Program-made: the position numbers and the translations under genes
In this document: positions 1 to 10,487 of the stretch, one piece after another
How the letters are laid out: every line of letters begins with the position of its first letter
Numbering within the stretch: position 1 is the first letter of the stretch
The notes under the pieces: generated by a model
Seen by the model: the letters and a program-made list of their open reading frames with translations, nothing else
What the model was told of the DNA's origin: nothing
The model's database searches: none
Origin: Corylus avellana
Lineage: Eukaryota > Streptophyta > Magnoliopsida > Fagales > Betulaceae
Assembly: GCF_901000735.1 (NCBI RefSeq)
Contig: NC_081546.1
Span: forward strand, 23,473,009 to 23,537,008
Direction of reading: 5' to 3'
DNA: 64,000 bases

Positions 1-1535
1 AACCTCTGTGATTGGAGATCCCATGAATGAGGTTTAATGAAAAACGAAGTCACAAGTGAAATGAGGTATGGTACTGTCAATTTATGTTTATTAACTATCT
101 TGTTGAGAAGATTAGTGATGAGTACATTCCTATGGTGTAAGACAGTACAAGATGCAGAGTGATTAAGGGTGAGCTTAAAGCTCTTAATGGGTTCATAGTC
201 CCTACCTGTTGGGATGGGGTGTTCCCTGCACACACTCCTGATGGATACCACCTATATGAGTGTAGAGGTGCTATCTCCTATGAGACTTGGGTAAGTCTCT
301 AGAGCGCTCATGAAAGCCATTTTATGGTGTAATAACAAAAGATGCAGAGTGAGTAAGGATGTGTTTAAAACTCTTCATGGGTCCATAGTCCCTACTTGTT
401 AGGATGTGATGTTCTCTGCACACATTCTTGATGGACGCCACCTATGTGAGTGTGGAGGTAGTGCTGCTTCCTATGAGACTTTGGCAAGTCTCTAGAACAC
501 TCATGAAACCCAGAGGCGCATGGCCTGTATAAGGCGCCAACTCGCTATAGAACAACCCAAATTTCTTTGATTTATTTATTTATTTTTTTGAGAAAGTTAT
601 GTGGGTGATAAGTTTGGCCAACTTGTGAATTTGGTTAAAAGAGTTTAACTCTATCACGATTCATTAAGTTCCTACTTATTTATCCTAGGTGCGGTTAAAA
701 CCTTCAGGTACCACATCAATGCATACTTTCAATCTCATTTTATTATAGTGTTTGTAAGATGTGGGGGATTGTTGTAATATATGTGTTACAAACAATTACT
801 TTCTTTTCAAAGTCTTTTATTATTTATTTAATATCCTTGATTTTCTAGAAATTATTTTTGTGACCGTTTGGTCATTAAACACCATTTAGTCTCCATACGT
901 TTTTTTGACCATAAATGGTTAAACCCATTGATTTTCTTTCCCATTTGTGACCGTTTTACAAATTGGTCTTTAACTCATGTTCATGAACTTTAGAAGGAAA
1001 AAAGACGTTGCTTATAGTTTTTGTTCATTAAATATTTTTCATGGCCTTGAGAAAATCAACCAACCCTCACGTCTATAAATTGAGCTATCAAAAGAGCATT
1101 TTGCATTAGTCATTTTTTTACTCCTACATCTCTTATAGTGTGTTGTCATTCATCAAATACTTGTTTTATGACCTAAAGCCATGCTATATTATTAGCTCCT
1201 TCTATACAAGATATTTTGAAAATCCCTCAACGTCTTAAATCAAAGGGTTGTTTTATTACGATTCGTTATTGGAAGTGCGTCCTTAACGAAGGTAGACGCT
1301 ATAGTCTAATCCTAAGAGGTTGCGTGTCAAAGGATCCGATCGCACCGAGTTATACACTCTGGGAGGCACGAATCAACCTTTAAGGACAACGCTTTTGCGT
1401 GATTCTATAGATTGTGAGATCATTCCATACTCTACTTTTTATCTCTTGTATTTTATTTATTTTATTGTTAATATTCATATTGTAATTATTTTATGTCAAT
1501 GAGAATTTGTGCACTATCCAAAATTATTTCTAACA
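1..1535 (+). mobile_element. 3' portion of an LTR retrotransposon (internal end plus 3' LTR)
   Basis: A polypurine tract (GTGGGGGAT, 761-769) directly precedes a block that begins TGTTGTAATA (770) and ends TTTCTAACA (1535), which is the TG...CA format of an LTR of about 766 bp. A TATA-like box (TATAAAT, 1074-1080) lies inside the LTR as expected for its promoter. Bases 1-760 are the 3' end of the internal region and contain two diverged copies of a roughly 185-bp unit (about 132-316 and 327-512). No long reading frame remains. The 5' LTR lies outside the window. The family is not identified. Confidence 0.75.
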
Positions 1536-1562
1536 AGTTCAGCTCGATTACAGCCCTACTTA

Positions 1563-3269
1563 TGTAACATCCCCAAAATTAGCCTTAGCTAACCTGACAG
1601 AATTACTGGCAATTACCTCACTTAAACTAACTTGTGGCCAAATGAGGAATCGCCCCTCTAAGCATTATTAGAGTTAATGCATAGGAAAGTTGAATTAATC
1701 TGAGAAGAACTATAAATCTAAAATCCTGAAAATAAAGACATGGAGCAACTAATTAATAATAAAAGACAAACCTGATAATAGCATGAGAATCTTAAGCAAG
1801 GTTCGTCCTGGCAACCGTGCCACTCTTGAGTTCTAGAAACATGCTTCCTAAAAAGGTAATAACAGCGTAAGTCTAACGACTTAGTAAGTAAACCTCACAA
1901 TTAGGTATGATTGAGCTCATTTAGGCAGAAATAAATGTGCAGTTTTAGTAAACATTTTAAAAGAGGTGTTGTCTCCGTTAATACACAATAAAAGTATTGT
2001 TTGGTTAATAAAAGAGTGGTGTACTCCCGGCGGCAATCGCCTAAGTATTTTAATGCAGGAAAAACTAATATTTTATAGGTCATAACTCTTATGTATGGTC
2101 TACCCCGTGATATTACCCATTCTCAGCAAGGTTGGCACTGTCCTTTGACATTGCTAAATCCTGCTATAACAGAATATAACACATCGTTATACATAGTACT
2201 AAAGGACCCTTACGAGTAAAATACGAGGTTAACCTAATATAAAGGGTTGCTAGGGCCTAAGTTGCACAAATGTGGCTAAGGCAGATGTCTGACCTCCTGA
2301 CCATACGTTTATGCCTGAGAGCGTACATCCGGTCAGTGTGTAGGCATTCGGCCAAAAGCTTCTAACAGAGTTTTAAGGTCTCTATAAATTCTATAGGCTA
2401 TCATAATTCCTTCTACGCTATAAAATAGTCACATGCAACGTAAGGAAAAACGCATTGATCATGCGACACAAGCAATAGAGGAGATTTAAACTCTTTTGAA
2501 AACGTTTCTTGGTTTTGTAAGGAAATGAATGCAAGAGCTTAACATAGTGCCTTTGAAACTCATAACATAGCAAGAACAACATTAAAAACATAGAAATGGG
2601 CAAGGGTTACCTTGGGAAAAATGGCAAGAACACAANNNNNNNNNNNNNNNNNNNNNNNNNNNNNNNNNNNNNNNNNNNNNNNNNNNNNNNNNNNNNNNNN
2701 NNNNNNNNNNNNNNNNNNNNNNNNNNNNNNNNNNNGAAGATGGGGTTGGTATTTATAGAGGAGAAAAGCTGAAGCCGCTCACCAACTATTCTGAAAAGAA
2801 GCGGACGTCTGATACTATAGGCGTACGTCACGTACCATTACACATTGGGTAAAAGGGTTAAGTGTATGTTCTGGGTATTATATAGGGGTTAACCCAAAAG
2901 TAGTGTACGTCCAGTAGTATAGGAGCGTACGTCCGTGTACTATTTGCAGAGTACGACATATTATTGTCAGCGTATGTATGGTTGTCTCTTGGCGTACGTC
3001 CGGTGCTAAAGACAATAACGTCCATCTGGTGGTCCCCACGCATACGTTCGGTGCAAGAAACAAGAGCGTACGTCCGGTTTCCTGGGCGTACGTATGGTTA
3101 GAAATGGTAGGCTTGAGTTTTACTTCAATGCTTTATGGTTAAGTGTGAGGGCTTTTGGGTTATGCTGAGATAGCTTAGAGTTTTCTGTTTATGGCTAATT
3201 TAGAAAGCTATTTGTTGAGTAAGAGTTTAAAACTCTTTTTAAAACAATTTAAAAAGTCGGGGTATTATA
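1563..3269. mobile_element. Solo-LTR-like insertion with 5-bp target duplication
   Basis: The block starts TGTAACATCCCC and ends GGGGTATTATA, and ACTTA occurs on both sides (1558-1562 and 3270-3274), as expected of a 5-bp target site duplication. Repeat units B and C read straight through the corresponding junction, so this is an insertion into unit A. There is no coding capacity. A 100-base N gap (2636-2735) lies inside, so the true length is unknown. The right third carries many short CGTACG-centred repeats. It could be a solo LTR or a large non-autonomous element. Confidence 0.6.
2636..2735. other. Assembly gap (100 N)
   Basis: Exactly 100 N characters, the usual placeholder for a gap of unknown size, within a repeat-rich insertion. 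Confidence 1.
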
Positions 3270-3630
3270 ACTTACATGTGAGAAAACTTCAACCTTTAGA
3301 TCCTTGGAGCCATGTAGATTGGTATAGAGAGAGAGGAAAGAAAATGAAGGGAAAAGATAAAAGGGGGACAGCTACAAAGGGGCCAGGGTTTTATTTTATT
3401 TTTTTATTTTTATTTTTTAAATTGGCTAGGGTTTTATTAGCAAATGCTAGGAATTTGAATTAATGATATAAAATTTATTTATTTTTGGTGTTAATACCAA
3501 AAAGAGGCATGTGCTTTGGTTATTTCTAGAAGTATCTTGGGTTGTTATTGATCTATTTATGTTATTCATTAATGTGTTACTATTCATGTTATTCATTAAT
3601 GTGTTATTAGGTGGTAAATTAGTCAATTGA

Positions 3631-3737
3631 TTTACCAAGAGGTAACTCAATCGGTTGGGATCACGTTTAATGAAGCGGAGGTTACTAGTTTGAATCTCTC
3701 TCCCTCCTATTGTGATGTTAAAAAAAAAAAAAAAAAA
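3631..3737 (+). mobile_element. tRNA-derived SINE with poly(A) tail
   Basis: A short element opens with a pol III A-box-like TAACTCAATCGGTTGGG, followed by a B-box-like GGTTACTAGTTTGAATC, and ends in about 17 A. It is flanked by AGTCAATTGA (3621-3630) and AGTCGGTTGA (3737-3746), diverged copies of a target duplication. Units B and C contain the uninterrupted site (TCAGTCGGTTGAGATG). A second copy of the family is at 53661-53775. Confidence 0.8.
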
Positions 3738-3817
3738 GTCGGTTGAGATGTTTTTGCTGTTATGTAAATAAACATGAAAAGGTTATATAAATAAACATGT
3801 TAAGATTTAATACAAGT

Positions 3818-3877
3818 TCCACTGTAGCACCATGGCAATTCAATTCTTGAATCCAGGTTCAAATCCTGGCAGCGGAA
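3818..3877 (+). repeat. tRNA-Glu-like cassette, copy A
   Basis: A remnant about 60 nt long keeps the acceptor ends (TCCACTG ... CAGCGGA) and a T-arm (CCAGG-TTCAAAT-CCTGG) like nuclear tRNA-Glu, but lacks a normal D arm and anticodon arm. It is therefore not a functional tRNA gene. The T-stem differs from the other copies by a paired change. Confidence 0.6.
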
Positions 3878-5070
3878 AATTTTTTGCTTTTATTGTTCCT
3901 TCAAGATTGGCCAAACTACTCCATCTTTTTCTTTTTTTAAAATTACGTTTATATTTGTGGTTTATGGCTTGTTCGGGTGTACGTTTGGCTAGGCATGTTT
4001 TTGTTTTTGTTTTCAAATTCATATTTTTTGATTTTGTAAATAGATTTGGCACAAATTCACAAACTCAAAATTTTGCCCAATGTTTTAAAAATCACACAAC
4101 ACATATGCATCGGTTTCTTAAAAAATCTAAAACAAAAATAAAATTTGGCCCATCCAAACAACACATCTGTATCGATTTCTTAAAAAATTCAAAACAAAAA
4201 TAAAATTTGACCCATCCAAACAAGGCTAAATGTGCGTTTAACACTCAAAAAATTCGCTTTTAAGGGTTTAAAAAGCCTAAAAATTATCACTAGTTCAAAT
4301 CTTTCATCTCTTTTCCTTCTTCTTGTGCAGACATAAAAAAAAAAAAAAAAATCAAAATCAAAATCAAAAGCACTCAAATTAAAAGTACATTGGAATAAAA
4401 AAACAAAAAACAAAAACAAGGTAAAAATATAATTTTTTTTTTTTACTATTGTTTGCTTGGAGCGTGCTTTGCCCATTTATGGTTAAAAGTGTGAATATAT
4501 ATATAATTTTTTTTTTTTTTATTGTGTCATTTTTGTTCAATCAAATATTCAAAATTACGTCCCCAAGAAAAACATTTTACTCCCCAAAAAATTAAGTGAT
4601 AAACGCAAAATTGGTTCTTATAGTTGGCTTAAATTACAAATCACTTCATGTGGTATAAAAAATAATTTATAGGTCCATGAAGTTGGCCAAAATTACAAAT
4701 CACACTCTGTGGTATAAAAAATTATTTATAAGTACTCAAGGTATTCAAAAATAACAGTTTTACTCATTAAAATCAATTTTCATATTCTGATAGAGTAAAT
4801 TAATCTAATATCTTATTTTCCTGAAATTTTACCTGTGCATATCATTCCATGGAGTGTTACACGCAGTAAAATTTTGGAGGATCCAAGATTCTAATTTTAA
4901 CATTTATCCCAAAAAAAATTAATGTTTTTTCTTCCCCAGCTGTTGTACTTCCTCTGCCCCGAGCTGGGCAGAGCCATTTTGCTTTTGTGCTTAGCATGGC
5001 TGCCTTGACCCATGCTTGATCAAGGCTGCCTTGCCTTGACTTGCCTTGCTCAAGGAAAAAACAAAACAAA

Positions 5071-5743
5071 ACAATTTCCTATAAATAACAATTTAGTTTC
5101 CTAAATTTAAAAAATTAAAAGAACAAAACAAAACCAAAGGAATGCCTAGGAATAGCCCTAGAATGTTGATGGTCTCAATTTCTAATATAATGATTTAGGG
5201 TCCGTTTGAGATTGCAGTTTCAATAAGTACGAATTTAAAAATTGCATTTTTGAAATCGCTATTTTTTAAAATCTCAAAAGATGTTTAGTAAAACATGTTT
5301 AAAATTTTTTTTAATCAAATATTTGTTATGTAAAATCATGACTTTTGTTTAAATTTGCACATTTTCAAATAAGCACCTCCTAACATGTTTACAAAAATCG
5401 TAGATTTTTGTTCTTATTTTAGATTACGTGCTTTATAAATTACAATGTCGAACGCCTTACATTTTACGATATCTTCTAAAAAAATACAAATTATTATTAC
5501 GAAATAGCAATCTTGTACACACCCTTACTCAAATAAGAATTCAATTGAACCAGAAAGACAATACACGGCAAACTCCACTCTTGGTCAGGAGTAATACAAC
5601 AATTTAGTTCTACAATACACGACACTACTACTCTACAAAACAATATATATATATACATAAACTTTTTTGATTCCCTGTAGAAAAACATTAATTATTTAGA
5701 GATAGAGATAGAACTCAAACTATTCCAGTGTTCAATTATTTAT
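5071..5743. other. Intergenic, no gene seen
   Basis: AT-rich sequence between repeat unit A and the rpl32 exon. Apart from a fragment beginning near 5200 that resembles the GTTTGAG-type MITE family seen elsewhere in the window, nothing is recognised. Confidence 0.6.
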
Positions 5744-6097
5744 TTATTTTTTGTTGTACAAAAAACTTTTTGAATTCCCTGTCGAAAGAGATTTCGCTAA
5801 CGAAAAAGCTTTCAATGCTACCCAATACCCCTCCATTTTCCAAACATTTTTCCGAATTCGTTTTTTCGATATAGAAGTGCGTTTTTTTGGAACCGCCATC
5901 AACTCAGAAACACATGCCGCTTCTAAAAGCGATGCCGGCAATGACGATGAAATTGATGATCCAGTAATACAAGGCATCTTTTGTCCAAAAACCGATGGAG
6001 TAGAAATGCAGAGGTTGTCCGTCTTCTTTGTACAAGACTTAAGTGTAGCAACAGGATAAAGCATACAACATTGGTACGAGGATAATACCATATTCAT
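5744..6097 (-). CDS. RPL32: Nuclear-encoded plastid ribosomal protein bL32 (rpl32), 3' exon or whole CDS
   Basis: The C-terminal 51 residues (from Met67) read [18 protein letters not shown] and continue through a [21 protein letters not shown] block. This is the plastid-encoded form of bL32, a small protein of the large subunit of the chloroplast ribosome. In front are 66 in-frame residues rich in Ser, Thr, Leu and Cys and poor in acidic residues, consistent with a plastid transit peptide. The surrounding DNA is nuclear repeat sequence, not plastid (no neighbouring ndhF or trnL). The start used here is ATG at 6097, giving 117 residues, but TCTTACAG immediately upstream (to about 6108) looks like a 3' splice site, so the true start may lie in an upstream exon that I could not find. 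The frame is open to a TAA after LYNKK, a slightly shortened tail relative to typical plastid L32. The family is certain; expression and targeting are inferred. Confidence 0.85.
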   Translation of the reverse strand: MNMVLSSYQCCMLYPVATLKSCTKKTDNLCISTPSVFGQKMPCITGSSISSSLPASLLEAACVSELMAVPKKRTSISKKRIRKNVWKMEGYWVALKAFSLAKSLSTGNSKSFLYNKK

Positions 6098-6114
6098 CTT
6101 CTTCACCGTTCTGT

Positions 6115-6680
6115 AAGATTACATCGTACATTCGTACACATAAATAAACAACTTTCACGAATTGCACAAAATATTTAGAGAGATGAAGAAAATTAATTAC
6201 TTACGTGTGAGAAAACTTCAACCTTAGATCCTTGGGGCCGTAGATTGCTATGGGGAGAGAGATGAAAGCAACTGAAGGGAAAAGATAAGAGGGGGACGGC
6301 TACAAAGGGGCTAGCTAGGGTTTTATGAATAAATGCTAGGAATTTGAATCAATGATATAATTTTTATTTTTTTATTTTTTTTGTGTGTGAAATACCAAAA
6401 AGAGGCTTGTTGTTTGGTTGTTTCTAGAAGAATCTTGGGTATTTATTGATATATTCATGTTATTCATTAATGTGTTATTAGGTGGTAAATCAGTCGGTTG
6501 AGATGATTTTGCCCTTATCATCTCATCTGTTGATGTTGTTTTGTGAAAATGAAAAGGTTATATAAATAAACATGTCAAGACTTTAACATAAGCTCCGCTG
6601 TAGCACTACGGCAATTCAATTTCATGAATCCGGGTTCAAATCCCGGCAGCGGAAAACATTTTGCTTTTGTAAATCTTTCT
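6115..6680. repeat. Repeat unit B
   Basis: A shorter relative of units A and C, from GAGAGATGAAGAAAATTAATTAC (split here by a few differences) through the tRNA-like cassette. It lacks the hAT-like elements and SINE present in the other units and therefore serves as the unoccupied reference site. No gene is seen. It directly abuts the 5' side of the rpl32 exon. Confidence 0.65.
6594..6653 (+). repeat. tRNA-Glu-like cassette, copy B
   Basis: TCCGCTG ... CAGCGGA can pair as a perfect 7-bp acceptor stem. The T-arm is CCGGG-TTCAAAT-CCCGG. The D arm and anticodon arm are reduced. Not a functional tRNA. Confidence 0.6.
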
Positions 6681-6840
6681 TTTCATATTGGACAATTAGA
6701 ATTGTGTAATTGTGTGTGTGAGCTTATTGTTTATTCCATTAAAAAAACAATTAAGGTAAGGGTGAAAATTTGGGCTGATATTAACCGTACTAGCTACTTT
6801 TGAAGGTGGTTAGGAAAAATCGGTAACCACCTACAACTAC

Positions 6841-6880
<40 letters not shown>

Positions 6881-7079
6881 TTTTAAATTTTTTTCTTTTA
6901 AAAAGCAATTAGCAGTTATTAGGGTTTTTAACTGCTAACCGCTTAGGCGACCCCTGTATCAAGGCTCGAATTGTGCTCAATATTCTCTAATTAGTGCCTC
7001 CAGTAAACAAATTATTAAAGATGAAAAAAAAATATTAATGTCCAAAATATTAATCTTATATACAATATACCTAAGAAAA
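6681..7079. other. Intergenic with degraded hAT-like sequence
   Basis: A run of about 30 T followed by A lies at 6841-6880. The flanking GGTAAGGGTGAAAA and CTGCTAACCGC motifs resemble the hAT-like element at 48889-49337, suggesting a decayed relative. No gene is seen. Confidence 0.4.
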
Positions 7080-7185
7080 AAAATTGTATCGACTATCATT
7101 GATAATTGTACACATGACTACACAATTTCAGGAATATTTTTGCACAACATATTTTGAGAGATGAAGAAAATTAATTACTTATGTG

Positions 7186-8187
7186 TAGGGCTGTAAAGAA
7201 ACTAGTATGTTCGACAACCCGCTCAATACCCACTTAGTTTAGCTCGACCCAAACTCGAGTTTGATAATGTACAAATCTGTTCGTTATTGTATAAACTCGC
7301 TCAATAAAACTCGATAGGGACTCGTGAGCTCAACTCGTTTAAAGCTCGATCGACTCATTAGCATGCTCATATATCTTGTATAAATATATTAATATATTCC
7401 TAAAAATTAGTTATATAAATTTAAGTATGTATGCTAGTAATTAAGTAATTTATAAATTATATAAATTACTTAATATTTATGTGTCTGTATTAGTTAACAT
7501 ACTAACTAGTTAGTTCATAAACTAACATATTATCTAGTTAATTAATATATACTAATTACTAAGTAAATAAGAAACTTAGTAAATATAATTAACTATAGGT
7601 TACTCAATATTTCTATATATGTTATTTATATTATATATATATATATATATGGGTGTGGGTTATATATTAATATTAACATGGTAACTAGTAAAGCATCTCA
7701 ACAGAATAGCCAAACTAGATTATTTTTTCTTCTTCAAGTATAAGTATATAATATATTTATAACGTACTCACATTATAAATATATTATTGTTTCTATTATC
7801 TAGTTATATATAATAATATATTTTGTTAATTTGCTACCTATAGACTATAGTTATATGCTGTATTGTATAATATGTCTTATATAGTTATGTATTATATATT
7901 TATACTATATAAAATGTCTAGATGTTGTTTTAAAATTCAGTCTTGAACTTTGCTTGGATCATACATTAAATAATTTAATACCTTAGCTCGAGCTTCAGTT
8001 AAGCTCGACTAAGCTCGAATAATATTCTCAACGAACTCGAGCTTTAGCTCTAGCTTGCCCGAGATTTAAACGAGCCGAACTTGAATACACATTTTATAGC
8101 TCACCTTAAATAAGCATCTTCGTAAACGAGCCAATCTTAAAATCCTATAACTCAACTCGGTTCAACTCCATGTAAGATACAGCCCTA
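7186..8187. mobile_element. hAT-like non-autonomous element (about 1.0 kb)
   Basis: Ends are TAGGGCTGTAAAG and (inverted) TAGGGCTGTATC, with flanking octamers CTTATGTG (7178-7185) and CTTACATG (8188-8195), a diverged 8-bp target duplication. Unit B has the unoccupied CTTACGTG at the same place. The interior is AT-rich with repeated CTCGAGC/AGCTCG motifs near both ends and no reading frame. Its right-end sequence is also left at 1540-1557 beside unit A, so the insertion predates the A/C duplication. Confidence 0.7.
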
Positions 8188-8286
8188 CTTACATGTGAGA
8201 AAACATCAACCATGAGATCCTTGGAGCCGTGAAGATTGGTATAGAGAGAGATGAAAGAAAATGAAGGGAAAAGATAAGAGGGGGTC

Positions 8287-9025
8287 TAGGGGTGGGCAAA
8301 TTAACTGATTACCGACTTTAACCGAACCGATATTAACCGTAACCGATAGTTATCGGTCGGTAATCGGTTAAAAATTTTATACCGATAAGCTTATCGGTCG
8401 GTTAAAATTTTTTTATCGGTTAACCGATATGACCGATAAGTTATTTTAATTTTTAATTTTTAATTTTTTAAAATTTTATATTTATTATTAAAAGTTAAAA
8501 CCAAAACGACGTCGAATTTCCTTCCAATGAAGAATTTCAATTTTGCCATTTTGAATCAGATAAAGCTTGATTTTTTGGTTGACATATTTTGTTCATTGGA
8601 ACGAAATGGGCTTCCAGAAGCTAGAACAGTAGAATCGATTCTGCATTTCTGCTCGTGGAGCAATCTCAGATGATGCTCCCAATAAGAGAAAGAGTTTATT
8701 ATATTAATATAAACTAAAAGAAAAAAAAAAAAAAAAGCCTAATAAAAAGCCCACAAAACTCAATCTAGCAATTCTCAAATTAATTTTTGGCCCAATTAGC
8801 AATCAGTAAAAAAACCCAATAAAAAGCCCATAAAAGCCCAAACCGGTTTAACCGACCGATTAACCGACTACCGATTTAACCGATAATTTTCGGTTAAGAC
8901 TTCTTATCGATCGGTAATCGGTTAAGATTTGATTAACCGATAGCTTATCGGTTAACCGACAGCTTATCGGTTAACCGACCGATAAGTTCATTAACCGGTC
9001 TTAACCGACCGATACCCAACCCTGA
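8287..9025. mobile_element. hAT-like non-autonomous element rich in TTATCGGTTAACCG repeats
   Basis: Left end TAGGGGTGGGCAAA, right end ATACCCAACCCTGA (inverted match with mismatches). Both subterminal regions are full of TTAACCGAT/ATCGGTTAA repeats. Units A and B lack this block (GGGGGACAGCTAC is continuous there), proving insertion. No clear target duplication is visible. Confidence 0.65.
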
Positions 9026-9323
9026 CAGCTACAAAGGGGCCAGGGTTTTATTTTATTTTATTTTTTAAATTGGGTAGGGTTTTATTAGTAAATGCTAGGA
9101 ATTTGAATTAATGATATAAAATTTATTTATTTTTGGTGTAAAATACCAAAAAGAGGCTTGTGGTTTGGTTGTTTCTAGAAGTATCTTGGGTTTTTATTGA
9201 TCTATTCATGTTATTCGTTAATGTGTTATTAGGTGGTAAATCAGTCGGTTGAGATGTTTTTGCTGTTATGTAAATAAACATGGAAAGGTTATATAAATAA
9301 GCATGTTAAGACTTAACACAAAT

Positions 9324-9382
9324 TCCGCTGTAGCACCACGGCAATTCAATTCATGAATCCGGGTTCAAATCCCGGCAGCGGA
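9324..9382 (+). repeat. tRNA-Glu-like cassette, copy C
   Basis: Same structure as copy B, with a perfect acceptor stem and a CCGGG/CCCGG T-stem. Confidence 0.6.
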
Positions 9383-10428
9383 AATTTTTTTGCTTTTATT
9401 GTTCCTTCAAGATTAGCCAAACTGATCCATCTTTTTCTTTTTCCAAAATTACGTTTATATTTGTGGTTAATGGTTTGTTTGGGTGTTCGTTTGTGGGGGC
9501 CTAAATATGCGTTTAACATTCAAAATGTCCGTTTGAAAAGAAAAAAAAAAAAGTATTAGTTTAATAAAAAAATAAATAAATTTGAAATCGCTTTTAAAAA
9601 TTAAAAAAACCTAAAAATTATCATTAGTTCAAATCCCTCACCTCTTTTCCTTCTTGTGTGCATACATATAAAAAATCAAAAATCAAAATTACTCAAAAAA
9701 AAGAAGAAGGTAAAAGTATAATTTTTTACTATTGTTTGCTTGGAGCGTGCTTTGCCCATTTATGGTTAAAAGTATATATATATATATATATATAAGTAAA
9801 ATGTATTTTTTTTTTTTATTGTGTCATTTTTCTTCAATCAAATATTCAAAATTACGTCCCCAAGAAAAATTAAGTGGTTGGTAAATGTAAAATTGGTCCT
9901 TATAGTTGGCCTAAAGTACAAATTACTTCATGTGGTATAAAAAATAATTTATAGATCTATATAATTGACCAAAATTATAAATCACTTTCTAGTCTTTCTG
10001 TAGTATAAAAAATAATTTATAAATACTCAATGTATGCAAAAATAACAGTTTACTCATTTAAATCAATTTCCTTATACTAATACAGTAAATTAATCTAATC
10101 TTTTATTTTTCCAAAATTTTACTCCTTGCATATCATAGATGGAGGGTTACACGAAGTAGTAAAATTTTGGAGGATCCAAGATTTTAATTTTGACATTTAT
10201 CCCAAAAAAATTAATGTTTGTTGTTCCCCTGCTGTTGTACTTCCTCTGCCCCGAGCTGGCAGAGCCCTTTTGCTTTTGTGCTTGGCATGGCTGCCTTGAC
10301 CCATGCTTGCTCAAGGCAGCCTTGCCTTGAGTTGCCTTGCTCAAGGCAGCCTTGCCTTGACTTGCCTTGCTCAAGGCCGCTGCCTTGAGTAAACTTGCTC
10401 AAGGCCCATTGGGATATCGGCCATGGCC

Positions 10429-10436
10429 TATTTAAG
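10429..10436 (+). promoter_or_regulatory. TATA-like box of the zinc-finger gene
   Basis: TATTTAAG lies 52 bp before the chosen ATG at 10488. A start site about 30 bp downstream would fall after the in-frame ATG at 10452, which favours 10488 as the translation start. Confidence 0.45.
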
Positions 10437-10487
10437 ATCCTCCATGCCATCATGCCATGGCCATCTCTGCTCTTGCTTTGCTCTGCC

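Larger units (their letters stand above)
3270..5070. repeat. Repeat unit A (relative of units B and C)
   Basis: This stretch has no gene. It matches unit C (7080-10380) nearly end to end: the ACATGTGAGAAAAC start, a GATCCTTGGAGCC block, the tRNA-like cassette, a GTGTCATTTTT block and a final stretch rich in GCCTTGCC repeats that in unit C is the promoter of the zinc-finger gene. Unit A ends at 5070 without that gene. It also carries a SINE absent from B and C. Confidence 0.75.
7080..10380. repeat. Repeat unit C, interrupted by two hAT-like elements
   Basis: The same sequence as units A and B but broken at 7186-8187 and 8287-9025 by insertions. Its 3' end (about 10150-10380) leads directly into the promoter of the zinc-finger gene. 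The last 120 bp hold about three copies of a roughly 34-bp repeat built on TTGCCTTGCTCAAGGC. Confidence 0.75.

Noticed and set aside
5751..6059. Plus-strand open frame of 102 codons
   Set aside because: It is the reverse shadow of the rpl32 exon, whose minus-strand translation matches a known protein.
5744..6115. rpl32 as a simple plastid DNA insertion
   Set aside because: No adjacent plastid genes or spacers are seen, and an in-frame transit-like extension is present. Kept only as the alternative to be tested.
10290..10410. CRISPR-like array from the regular TTGCCTTGCTCAAGGC repeats
   Set aside because: The repeats are contiguous with no unique spacers, and the genome is a plant nuclear one; it is a simple tandem repeat.
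10395..10487. Longer N-terminus of the zinc-finger protein (from 10395 or 10452)
   Set aside because: 10395 is not an ATG, and ATG 10452 falls at or before the start site expected from the TATA-like box.
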